A DNA stretch of 64,000 nucleotides, from the NCBI GenBank assembly GCA_963575745.1, contig CAUYUJ010020281.1, positions 487,960 to 551,959 of the forward strand, read 5' to 3'. Positions 39,370 to 52,342 of the stretch are shown here, piece after piece; position 1 is the first letter of the stretch; every line of letters starts with the position of its first letter. Both the position numbers and the translations under genes were made by a program. Origin of the DNA: Prorocentrum cordatum. Lineage: Eukaryota > Sar > Dinophyceae > Prorocentrales > Prorocentraceae. The notes below the pieces were generated by a model. The model was not told the origin of the DNA and ran no database searches. It saw only the letters and a program-made list of their open reading frames with translations.

Positions 39370-39432
39370 TTCTCCTCCTCCCCTTCCCCCACCTCCTCCA
39401 CCTCCTCCTCCTCCTCCTCCACCTCCCCACGG
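39370..39432. repeat. (TCC)n microsatellite
   Basis: TCC/ACC tract. Confidence 0.9.
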
Positions 39433-39606
39433 TTGGAAGGCGGTCTCCCCAACGGAGCGCTGGGCATCGCCGTGGAGCCCTCTCGCGCTCCTCCGCTTCC
39501 CTCTGGGGGGCATGCCCGAGAGAGCAGGCTCTCGCCTTCTGCGTTGTACGAGCTTCTTGGCCGCCTCCTCCCTCCGCCACCTCTGCCCCCCTTTCCTCTA
39601 CTTACC

Positions 39607-39945
39607 TCTCTCCTCCTCCTCCTCCTCCTCCTCCTGCTCCTCCTCCTCCTCCTCTTCGTCTTCTTCTTCCTCCTCCTCCTCCTCCTCCATCAGCCACCTC
39701 CCTCCTTCTCCTCCTCCTCCATCCCCACCTCCCTCCTCCTCCTCCTCCTCCTCCTCCTCCACCTTCTCCTCCTCCTCCTCCTCCTCCTCCTCCTCCTGCC
39801 CCCCCTCCTCCTCCTCCTCCTCCTCCTCCTCCTGCTCCTGCTCCTCCTCCTCTTCGTCTTCCTCCTCCTTCTCCTTCTCCTCCTCCTCCTCCTCCTCCTC
39901 CTTCTCCTCCTCCTCCTCCACCTCCTCCTCCATCCGCCACCTCCC
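39607..39945. repeat. (TCC)n microsatellite
   Basis: About 340 bp of TCC with TTC and CTC interruptions; the longest TCC tract in the window. Glu-, Gly- and Ser-rich frames are artefacts. Confidence 0.95.
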
Positions 39946-40229
39946 TCCTCGCCCCCCCTCGAGTCTTAAACAAACTAAAACCGCGTGAGGAACGCACGTC
40001 CACTCCAGTACACATCGTCGCGGCTCAGGGACTATGGTATAACAAGACGGCCTCTGCAAACGGAACAACATTCACAGCTTTGGCTGCTTGCAAGAACGAC
40101 GGCGACCGACAGCGACGACGACGACGAATTACCCACGACCACGACGAAGACCACGAAGATGTTGACGTGAGCAACGACCGATCGTCCCGGCATTCCAAGA
40201 GCCTACCACGGATTTAGAACCCACAAATG

Positions 40230-40355
40230 CTCTAATAACAAACATCATGTTCTCAGAACACAAGCCCGATGTGTCAAAACAAGACAGTCTCAGCCAGGAA
40301 TGTTCCAAGAACATCTCGTGCAGACCACAAAAGGTTCTTCTGAGAACATTATTTT
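40230..40355. repeat. ~125-bp inverted repeat
   Basis: CATCATGTTCTCAGAAC on the left pairs with GTTCTTCTGAGAACATTATT on the right, around an 85-bp loop. Possibly a single-copy inverted-repeat element. Confidence 0.5.
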
Positions 40356-40463
40356 CGGGGGCGGCCAGAAGAGGGGGGGTGCAAATCATGGCCGGCGGCA
40401 TGTGCGGGGCCCAGGGGGTGGGGCAGGGACGTAAGGAAAGAAAAAGAGGCGCCACGACATCTG

Positions 40464-40499
40464 GGGAGATATCATGGCCCACGCCATGATATCCCCCCC
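40464..40499. repeat. Perfect short hairpin
   Basis: GGAGATATCATGGC and GCCATGATATCCCC pair around a CCAC loop with an 11-bp perfect core stem. A C homopolymer follows. It could be a cruciform or a terminal foldback; no gene context supports a terminator. Confidence 0.55.
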
Positions 40500-41012
40500 C
40501 CCCCCCTAGTCATCACCCCCCCGTTTGCTGCCCCCGATCTGTGGTGGGCCTGCCAGTCCGGCCGGGACGCCTCGCCGCTGCTTGCCTGACGGGACGCCCG
40601 CCCGACCGACCGACCCGACCCGACCCGACGACGCTCCGAGCGCGGCTCTCGCGGGCTGGCGGCGGCCTCCGCCGGCGGCCGCCCCCGCGGCGGCGGTCGC
40701 GGCTCCTGCTGCGGCTGTAGCTGCTGCTGGGGCTCCTGGGGGGGGCAGCGGTGCCCGTCGGTCGGAAGGAGCAGGCAGAGATGCACGAGGCAGGAGGGCG
40801 TGCTGGAAGCAGATGTGGGTGTCCGCCCGCCCAAGGGGAGAGGAAGTCGCTAAGCAGGAAGGCGCTGAAGATAGATCGGAATCTGGGACTCCGAAAATGC
40901 AGTGCGGGCGCGGCCGCAAGAAACCCTCGCAAGAAACCAAGACGCCACGCAATGGAGTCGACCGTAGGACGGAAGAAATCGCAGACATCACGGAGCATGG
41001 TCCGAAATCAGG
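40500..41012. other. GC-rich DNA, no gene seen
   Basis: Long frames on both strands, none with a recognised motif. Confidence 0.4.
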
Positions 41013-41150
41013 TGTTAGAGCGCAACGTCCTAGTGTGCCAACAGGGCTACTAGGCACTACGTCGCCACGTGTGCTGATAGGCGTTAGAGCGCACAGTCCT
41101 AGTGTGCCATTGCGGCTACTAGGCAATCTGTCGCCACGTGAACATGGGGG
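41013..41150. repeat. 69-bp tandem duplication
   Basis: GCGTTAGAGCGCACAGTCCT and its copy 69 bp upstream share the order TAGAGCGCA...CCTAGTGTGCCA...GCTACTAGGCA...GTCGCCACGTG. Confidence 0.75.
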
Positions 41151-41261
41151 TCCAGCGACCGATCAACATCCAGCACGGACTGAAAGAGCAAATGCTCAAG
41201 AGTACAACGCCCGAGGACTGAACGACCCCATGCCCTGTCAAACGGCACCCATGGAGACGAA

Positions 41262-41690
41262 AAACGGCGACAACGAGCACATTCATCTGCACGGCAGTCC
41301 GCAGCCAGGAGGCCGAAGGGCGGGCTGCCAGCAAGACAAATATGACATGGCGCATCGCTCGGCTCGGAAACCACTCACGGAGACTAACAACAACGACAAC
41401 GAGCACACCGTGACGAGCGGCAGCCCGCAGCCAGGAGGCCGAAGGGCGGGCTGCCAACATGACAAGAATGACATGGCGCATCGCCTGGCTCTGCGACCAC
41501 CTACGGAGACCCACGACAGCGACAACGAACACCGCGTGACGATCGGCAGCCCGGCAGCAGGCCGAAGGGCGGGCTGCCAGAAGGACAAGAACGGCGGCGA
41601 CAACGAGCACACCGCGATAAAGGGCAGCCCGTAGCCAGGAGGCCGAAGGGCGGGCTGCCACGAAGACATCACAGCGGATACGAAGTGGCA
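41262..41690. repeat. ~123-bp minisatellite with a hairpin in each unit
   Basis: Three to four units. Each carries GGCAGCCCGC...GCGGGCTGCC, a 10-bp inverted pair around GCCAGGAGGCCGAAGG (at about 41299-41336, 41422-41457, 41544-41579 and 41622-41659), followed by GACAAGAATGACATGGCGCA-type sequence. A diverged hairpin follows at about 41734-41765. The 369-residue plus frame through it is largely repeat translation. Confidence 0.8.
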
Positions 41691-42055
41691 ACCAGCACAA
41701 GGAAAAGTACAGAAGATGAGGTCGGGCGGCCCGCAGCCCAAGAGCGGCCGAAGGGCGGGTCGTCAGACAGCGACAGCAGACGAGATGGAGCACCCTGCTC
41801 CATGGCAGGCCCCCACAGAGGGACCGCCACCTCGCCTGACAGGCGAGGCAGGGACACCGACCAGCCTGGTCGGAAGAGGCCCACAACGACAGGACAAGAA
41901 GATCAGAGAAGGTTGAGCGCCCCTGAGCTCGCGAGCCGAAGGGAGGGGCGCTCTTCGCAAAGATGAAGAAGATCGAGTACGGCGCCCACCAGCTGGCGCC
42001 CTGAGGCTTCGGCGCCGCGGCGGCGGCGCTGCAGAGCCTATGTTGAAAGGGTCTT

Positions 42056-42117
42056 GAAAGGAGGAGGAGGAGGAGGAGGAGGAGGAGGAGGAGGAGGAGG
42101 AGGAGGAGGAGGAGGGG
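42056..42117. repeat. (GGA)n microsatellite
   Basis: Pure GGA on the plus strand. Confidence 0.95.
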
Positions 42118-42127
42118 CTGTGGGCCC

Positions 42128-42770
42128 ATGCCTGCGATGTTAATGGGCGGTTTGGGGGTCGACGCTGAGGAGAGCAGTCATCGTGTTGGGAGGCAGGCCC
42201 TGCCTGCGATGCCAATGGGCGATTTGGGGGTCGACGCTGAGGAGAACAGTCATCGTGTTGGGAGGACGGCCCTGTCTTCGGCGGCGGACAAACCTCCCTT
42301 TAGTAAACCACCCTTTCGCGAAAACGGCCTGGGACCGAAACCGACGGACCTGGACCCGCAAAAAAGGACGCGCTCTCGCGAACCGAAAACGGCCAATTCG
42401 CTAATCGACGTGTCAGGGTAGGAGGTCGATCAACCTCCGACAATGGGCGACTGGGGGTCGATGCTGAGGAGAACAGTCATCGTGTTGGGAGGAAGGCCCC
42501 TGCCTGCGATACTGAACGGGCGAAGAGCGGTAGAAGATAAACTGGTTCGCTGTCGGTGGCGCTTGTCCCAGGGCGGCTGGAAAGTTCACACCCTTACGGT
42601 GGCAACGTAACAGAAGGGTATAGACTTTTCAGCGGCGCAGTGGCAGACGCCCCTGGCGACGGAAAAACCTGTGAGACCGCCCTTCGCCCGCTAAGACATC
42701 AATAGGCGATTGGGGGGTCGACGCTGAGGAGAACAGTCATCGTGTCGGGAGGAAGGTGTTGGGAGGATGA
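42128..42770. repeat. Four ~60-bp repeats with variable spacers
   Basis: CAATGGGCGATTTGGGGGTC...GCTGAGGAGAACAGTCATCG...GTTGGGAGGA occurs at about 42140-42200, 42210-42275, 42440-42505 and 42700-42765. The spacers differ in length and sequence (about 10, 165 and 195 bp). The first long spacer is AAACGG-rich (42303-42405). Confidence 0.75.
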
Positions 42771-42892
42771 GCTGCACGATAATACCTCCGGCCCCCTAAT
42801 TGCGGGTAAGGACGTCCTCGCCTCCCCCCACCCCATCCCCTCCAAGCCCGATGACTGTCTTCCTGAGAGGCGCCCCCCCCCGGAGCCTATCC

Positions 42893-43133
42893 CTTTGTGG
42901 GCCCCGGAAACGGCTGCAGGGCCGTTTTTTCACCGTTTCTAAAGAAATGTCTCTTGAAAATAAAAGCGGCAAAACAACGGCGAACCGAAACGGCTCCAGG
43001 CTTGGAACCGGAGCCGGAACCGGACCAAAAACGGCGACGGAACCGGCAACAAAAACGGCGTCGGAACCGGCAACAAAAAACGGCAAAATGGAACTGGTAA
43101 AAAACGGCTCTGTCGTTTCCAGGGCCCACTAAG
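42893..43133. mobile_element. IR-M element (8-bp TSD, AAACGG-rich)
   Basis: A 241-bp element with ends CTTTGTGGGCCCCGGAAACG and, inverted, CGTTTCCAGGGCCCACTAAG, matching over about 43 bp. The 8-bp direct repeat GCCTATCC lies at 42885-42892 and 43134-43141. The interior is made of AAACGGC and GGAACCGG words. An 8-bp duplication points to hAT-type transposition, but no transposase is present. Confidence 0.85.
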
Positions 43134-43343
43134 GCCTATCCCCGTGCCCGGTGCTTTTCAGGCCATGGCTCTGCGGCGGTCCCTCCGGGGCGGTCCGGGC
43201 ACCCGCAAAACGCCCCTCGGCGAGGCGCAGCGGCTGGAGGCCACCCCGAGGCGGGGAGACCGCAGAGAACTAACGACGACGCCCGGAAACCTCGGTGGCA
43301 ACGCGTGGGAGCTTCCCGTGCCGTCTTGTTCGCTCATGCGAAT

Positions 43344-43462
43344 CGACGCTGATCGGCGCTAAGTCGACGCTCGTCGACGCTAGATCGGCGCCAGAGACGA
43401 CGCTTAACCGGCGCTATCCCATCGACTCCCAGACGCTAGTCGACGCTCATCGACGCTAAAGA
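43344..43462. repeat. Degenerate GTCGACGCTA short tandem
   Basis: About ten loosely spaced GTCGACGCT / ATCGACGCT / ATCGGCGC words. Confidence 0.7.
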
Positions 43463-43495
43463 CAGAATTGCGAAGGCACACGAGGCTGTCCCACC

Positions 43496-43661
43496 ATTTT
43501 GAAGGGGCCCTGGGACACACAAATAAATACACACAAATAAAAAGATTCCCCATATTTTCCTATATTTTCTGGGTTTTTGTCTTCCCCCCCACTTCCCATA
43601 TTTTCCCATATTTTCTGGGGGATCGCCGATTAATTGTGTCTGTGTGTTTTTTCCCCTCCTG
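43496..43661 (+). mobile_element. IR-K element, copy 2
   Basis: Starts TTTTGAAGGGGCCCTGGGAC and ends GTGTTTTTTCCCCTCCTGA. High identity with 25633-25797, same orientation. AT-rich island in GC-rich DNA. Confidence 0.75.
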
Positions 43662-44059
43662 AATCCTCCCCTGCCGCTGCCCCCGAGCTCCTGCCGCGCC
43701 CCCCAGCGGCGGCCGGCGGGGCGGCGCCTGCGGGCCCCGCGCGCGCGGAACGATCGGCGCCGCTGGCCGCCCGCGATCAACCGTTGCCGCCGGCCTCGGT
43801 CGTCGCCGCCGTTGCCGCCGGCCTCGAGCGCCCCCGGGCGTCGCCGGGCGTCGCCGCTGTCGCCGCCAGTGGTCCCCGGTCGTCGCCTCTGTCGCTGCCG
43901 CCGCCGTCGGCATGGTCGGCGTCGTCGCCGCTGTCGCCGCTGGCGTGGGCATCGTCGGCGTCGTCGCCGTCAGTGCCGGTGTCGTCGGCGCGGTCGGCGT
44001 CGTCGTCCGCGTCGGGGCTGGAGGGGGGAGGAGGATGCGTGAGGGCACGGATGGCACGT
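43662..44059. other. GC-rich (GTCGCCG)-biased DNA, no gene seen
   Basis: Repeated CGTCGCCGCTGTCGCCG-type words from about 43797 to 44010 form a degenerate microsatellite. Confidence 0.5.
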
Positions 44060-44178
44060 GAGGAAGAGGAGGAAGCGGAGGAGGAAGAGGGGAGGAGGAG
44101 GAGGAGGAGGAGGAGGAGGAGGAGGAGGAGGAGGAGGAGGAGGAGGAGGAGGAGGAGGAGGAGGAGGAGGAAACGGGA
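44060..44178. repeat. (GGA)n microsatellite
   Basis: Almost pure GGA on the plus strand. Confidence 0.95.
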
Positions 44179-44627
44179 GGAAGAAACGTGAGGCGGAAGG
44201 GGGTGGGGGAAAAGGCGGAGGAGGGCAGGACGGAGGAGGACGCGGAGAAGGTGGGAGGAGGAGGACGAGGAGGAGGATGCCTGCCGCCGCCGCTGCCGAG
44301 GCCAGGGGGTATTTATTGCCGGGGCACGTGCGTGCCCGACCAAGCTTCAGCGAAGGTGATCAGGCTCAGGCATCTTGCGGCCAACGACTCCCCGAAACCG
44401 CTGCATACATCTGGCGAGTTCTGGAAAACCTGAATGCAAAAACGTTGTCATTGCTTGGGAAGTCGACTTTTGCTTCCGCTGGCTTCCGCCACCGGAGCCG
44501 CCCCCGTTTTACTTCCACCGCCTTCCGCCGACATTCCGCCGAGGAAGAGATGCCAACCCTTTGGGGCCTCGAAGACCAGCCAGTTTTTGAAGCCTCGTTT
44601 GATGCTGAGACAAAGAGGAGTAGGATG

Positions 44628-44658
44628 ATGATGATGATGAGGAGGAGGAGGAGGAGGA

Positions 44659-44691
<33 letters not shown>

Positions 44692-44762
44692 GGAGGAGGA
44701 GGAGGGGAAGGGGGAGGAGGAGGAGGAGGAGGAGGAGGAGGAGGAGGAGGAAGAGAAGAAAG
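44628..44762. repeat. (GGA)n microsatellite with GAT lead
   Basis: GATGATGATGATGAGGAGGA... leading to GGA. Confidence 0.95.
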
Positions 44763-44956
44763 AGGAGCCCTCGTCCAGCCCCTCGCGAGCATCGCCCCCA
44801 GATCGAGGCAGCCCTGGGCGCTGCTCCAGCGCCGCGACTTGGCGGGGGGGGAGCTCGGCTGCCGTTCTTCCTGGCAGCAACCTGCCCCTCCCTGACCTGA
44901 ACTTCCTGGCGTGCTTCTGGATGCTGGAGATCCGCTGCAACTCATGTTGCGCCGTG

Positions 44957-45142
44957 CCCAGACCCCCGACGTAATGATTTTTTCATTACGTCGACCCCCA
45001 AAGGTCCCGACCTTTTCCCCATGACCGGCTTTGCATCCTGAGTCGTTTTTTGACGCTCCCGAGGCCAGGTGGGGGCCCCCAGGGGCCGAAAATAGCGAAA
45101 AACCTGCCGTCATGATTTTTTCATTACTCGAGGGGGTCTGGG
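44957..45142. mobile_element. IR-L element, uninterrupted copy
   Basis: Ends CCCAGACCCCCGACGTAATG and, inverted, CATTACTCGAGGGGGTCTGGG. Inside, CGTAATGA and TCATTACG form a further small palindrome, and TGACGCTCCCGAGGCC...CAGGGGCCGAAAAT is the shared core. No clear target duplication. Confidence 0.7.
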
Positions 45143-45390
45143 TGTCGAGCAGCTTGGGGCGCGCCGTCGAAGCCGACCGCGCGCGCCATGTCGAGCAGCT
45201 CGGGGAGCGCCGTCGAAGCCGACCGCGCTCTCCGCCCGCGCAGGGTGCGGGTCTCTTCTCGAGGCACGCGCGCGTGCGGTGCTGCCGCCCCTCCGCGCTC
45301 CTGCCGCCCCAGCTTCGTTAAAGGCTTAACGACTTCTGCCGTCCTTCGACTCGCGCTGGAGCGGCCGCGAAGTGCTCGAACTTTCCCTGG

Positions 45391-45480
45391 AGATCTCTGG
45401 ATTTACCTGGATTTACCCAGATTTATCTAGATTTACCTGGATTTACCTCGATTTATCTGCATTTACCTGGGTTTATCTGG
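45391..45480. repeat. Decamer tandem repeat ATTTACCTGG
   Basis: Eight to nine consecutive 10-bp units (ATTTACCTGG, ATTTACCCAG, ATTTATCTAG and so on) with no change of phase. AT-rich against a GC-rich background. Confidence 0.9.
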
Positions 45481-45639
45481 CTCGATTCTCACAAGTCGAT
45501 TGGCGAAAAGTCGACAAGCCCTAAAGGACAGCTGTGCTCGAGGAGCTGGAGCTTCCGCTGCCCACCTCCCGCGCCCGTGAGCTCGTTGGCGTCCCAGGGG
45601 TCCAAGCCGCCCACGGCCTTGATCATATGAGGGGGAACC

Positions 45640-45787
45640 AAAGGGTACCGATAGCGCTTCTCCCCGGACCTCTCCCGGGGTGCGTTCTGAGCAGGACTTC
45701 GACGCGAATCCGGCGGTGGCGACGACGGCCTCCCAGGAGGCCCCAGAAGGGGAAAAAGGTGCCGGGGGTAGAGGTATGGGCACCCTT
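45640..45787. mobile_element. IR-C element, copy 3
   Basis: Left end AAAGGGTACCGATAGCGCTT and right end GGGGGTAGAGGTATGGGCAC with imperfect inverted symmetry. Shared interior GGGGTGCGTTCTGAGCAGGA. Confidence 0.7.
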
Positions 45788-45854
45788 TCCTACTCTGACA
45801 GATTGGAAATGGCGTCGTACATCTCCACGCCGAAGGCCACGCCGAAGTCCACGC

Positions 45855-45921
45855 AGCAGCAGCAACCCTTATGATTGCAGCAGCAGCAGCAGCAGCAGCA
45901 GCATCAGTACTCCAGAAGCCT

Positions 45922-45983
<62 letters not shown>

Positions 45984-45985
45984 CT
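45855..45985. repeat. (CAG)n microsatellite
   Basis: Two runs of CAG (about 45878-45903 and 45922-45984). It is the only CAG tract in the window, where the other tracts are mostly GGA/TCC and GAT. Confidence 0.95.
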
Positions 45986-46379
45986 CCAGAAGCCCCACCA
46001 CCGCTCGGGAGGTGAGTGTGGCCCCACGAGCAGCGCCCACTAGCCTTCGGAGACAACCGCTGCCGTCGACATCCCCGGAGCGACCCGCTGCCGCCCGGGA
46101 GCCGCCCCGCCGCTGGGCACGCGCGCGAAGCGAGCGCCGCGCCAGGCACGGCGGCGCGCCCGCGCGCAGCCGCGCAGAGCTGCGCCTCCTCCGGGGGCCC
46201 TGCCGGGCACGGCGGCAACAACCCGCCGCGGCCGGTGCCCCGGCCGGCCCCGCTGCGCCCGGCGGGCCCGCCCGGGCGGGCACGAGGGCCCCGCCGGCGG
46301 GCCCGCGAGCGGCTGCGGGCGCCGCGGCGGCGGGGTCGGCGATGGCGAGCGGTGCCGCCGCCAGCCTATAGCGCGGTTC

Positions 46380-47160
46380 AGCGCTGAGAGCGTGATATGC
46401 TGAACGGGGGCGCCGGGAGGAGACCAAAGCCCGCGGCAACGCCTCGACGCAGGGCGGCCCGCTACCTCCGCAGAGTTCGGGTCGCGTCGGGACCAGTGAA
46501 CCTGGTTCTCGTCGACGCCTCCGACTCCCCCGCCCTGACCGTCGATGAAGTGGAAACCTATCACGTCGGCGCCAGGGGCCGTCGTCTCGTCATGGTCGTC
46601 CAAGTCGGGGGCGAACACGCGCCAGCAGCCGAAGATCGGTCCAGCCTCTCGCGGTACACGGCGATGCCTGGCACGCTGTACCTCGTCGGGTGCACAGCTC
46701 CAGCCACTGCCGCCGCCGCCATCAGGCCGTCGCACCGGCCGATACCTCGCAGAAGGCCCTGACCTTCTGGATGGCGAGCTGGCCCAGGTCGACGGTGCCT
46801 GGCTGCGCCGAGGCCGCCACGGGCCCCTCCGCCCTGCCGAGCCAGGGCGCGCCGGGCCGCGCGCACGCCGCCGCCCCGAGGACGAAGCCCCGCAGCACCG
46901 CGCGGCTGGCACCCGGGGCGCCCCAGAGCCGCTGGGGCGAGGCGCGCGCGCTCCCCGCCTGGGCAAGCGCGCGTCCGCGAGGGGCACTGCAGGGCGCCGG
47001 CGGACCCGGGCACGCGGAGCCCGAGGCCCTGACCACGGCGGCGGAGGGGACGGCCTGGGAGAGATCGCGCGCGGCAGCGTCCCGCAACCCCGGTGTCCAT
47101 CGCCCGGCACGGTCTGAGCGCAGAAGATGAAACCTAGACGGCTCCGGATTGCGGGCTCTC
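46380..47160 (-). pseudogene. Possible decayed gene fragment in GC-rich DNA
   Basis: Minus-strand frames contain protein-like stretches in order but in three phases: LGQLAIQKVRAFCEV (about 46790), MAAAAVAGAVHPTRYSVPGI (about 46720-46660) and IFGCWRVFAPDLDDHDETT (about 46640-46580). A competing 121-residue plus-strand frame starts at an ATG at 46397. The strand cannot be decided by eye and base composition alone can produce such frames. Family unknown. Confidence 0.25.
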
Positions 47161-47204
47161 TCGCTGTGGCGATCGACCGTCAACAAGTGGTACAGTGAGC
47201 AGGA

Positions 47205-47345
47205 GGAGGGGCAGCAGGAAGAGGATGGAGAGAGGGAGGAGGAGGGAAGGAAGAGGTAGAGGAGGAGGAGGAGGAAGAGGAGGAGGAGGAGGAGGAGGAG
47301 GAGGAGGAGGAGGAGGAGGAGGAGGAAGAGAAGGAACAGGATGAG
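47205..47345. repeat. (GGA)n microsatellite
   Basis: GGA with GGAA/GTA interruptions on the plus strand. Confidence 0.95.
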
Positions 47346-47937
47346 GACGATTGCACTGCGTTCTGCCGAAGGGATGACTTCACTTGCTCTTGAGAACAAG
47401 ATCGCCTTTGCTATCCAGTGCTGCAGCAATTTGCTTCACCACAGGCGTCATGGAGAAAAAAAGATGCCTGAGGGGAGGCGAAGAGGCTAAGGAGAGGGGG
47501 CGGAATTTCACAGCTTTGGAAGTTTCGGGCAAGGAGGACTGAACGCTGTCCGAATCCATGTGCGAGAGCTACTCGCTCATTCTACCATTCATGTTCTTCC
47601 CGTGCTGCCCTCGCCCCTGTTCCACTCCTGTCCCGACCACCTTGCCCCAACAGGACTCGCCCACGCCTGGGGCTGAGCAGCAGGGGCGGTGGGAGGGAGG
47701 AGAGGGGAGAAGGAATGTAAGGGGGGGCGGTCATATCCCATTCACAGCGCGCTGCTGCTAAGAAGGCAACGGCTCCATTCCTATCCGTGGTGTTGGGCGT
47801 TGCTGCGGAACTGGTGCAAACAACTGCTGCTGTGCGACGATTCGCCGTCCGCTGCGAACTTGCAGCATTTAACTCGGACGAGGAAGCAGGAAGCGGAAGA
47901 GAAGGAGGAGGAGGAGGAGGAGAAAGAGGAGGAGGGA
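47346..47937. other. No gene seen
   Basis: Unique-looking DNA between a GGA tract and the ~0.87-kb tandem array. No supported coding frame. Confidence 0.4.
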
Positions 47938-51783
<3,846 letters not shown>

Positions 51784-51814
51784 ATGATAGGAGTAGGAGT
51801 AGGAGTAGGAGTAG

Positions 51815-51866
<52 letters not shown>

Positions 51867-51918
51867 TGTCGTAGTAGTCGTAGTTGTAATAGTAGTCGTA
51901 GTAGTCGTAGTAGTAGTC

Positions 51919-51952
<34 letters not shown>

Positions 51953-51977
51953 GAGGAGGAGGAGGAGGAGGAGGAGG
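51784..51977. repeat. (TAG)n then (GGA)n microsatellite at the LINE 3' end
   Basis: GGAGTA and TAG repeats pass into pure GGA (about 51950-51975) immediately before the LINE 3' end. It stands where a fifth tandem unit would begin. Confidence 0.9.
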
Positions 51978-52342
51978 ATACGACGCTATAGGGAAATGTC
52001 GCGCGGAGCACCGACATACACCTTAAAGCGGGGGGGGCAAGCGGCCTCCCCCAGTCATCCAAAGTGACGCAACCCGCCCACCAAGAGGATCGCGGCAGGA
52101 GGCGACGGACGACGGGCGGCGGCGGCGGCGGCGTGGGCGGTCCTGGCTGTAATCGTCGTACACCAGGTGCGCGCGCGCGCGCGCGAGGGGCGCGCGCGCA
52201 CGCGACTCACGGACGTCGACAACGGACCACCCAGCCACCCCACCAACAAAAACTAAACGAGTTAAAAGGGGCACCAGGACCGATCCAGGAGCCACGGCCA
52301 GAGTCCAGGAGATTTGGGACGGGCCGAAGAAAAAAAAACAAC
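51978..52342 (-). other. LINE 3' untranslated region
   Basis: 365 bp after the ORF2 stop. It contains a GGC run and an inverted CGCGCGCG pair (plus strand GTGCGCGCGCGCGCGCGAGG and GGCGCGCGCGCACGCG, about 52169-52204) that could fold near the 3' end, where target-primed reverse transcription would begin. Ends at the GGA tract. Confidence 0.7.

Noticed and set aside
40464-40499. Bacterial-type terminator from the GATATCATGGC hairpin
   Set aside because: No U-tract and no adjacent gene; the context is eukaryotic repeat DNA.
42128-42770. CRISPR-like array
   Set aside because: Repeats are about 60 bp, spacers are irregular and up to about 195 bp, there are no cas genes, and the setting is eukaryotic.
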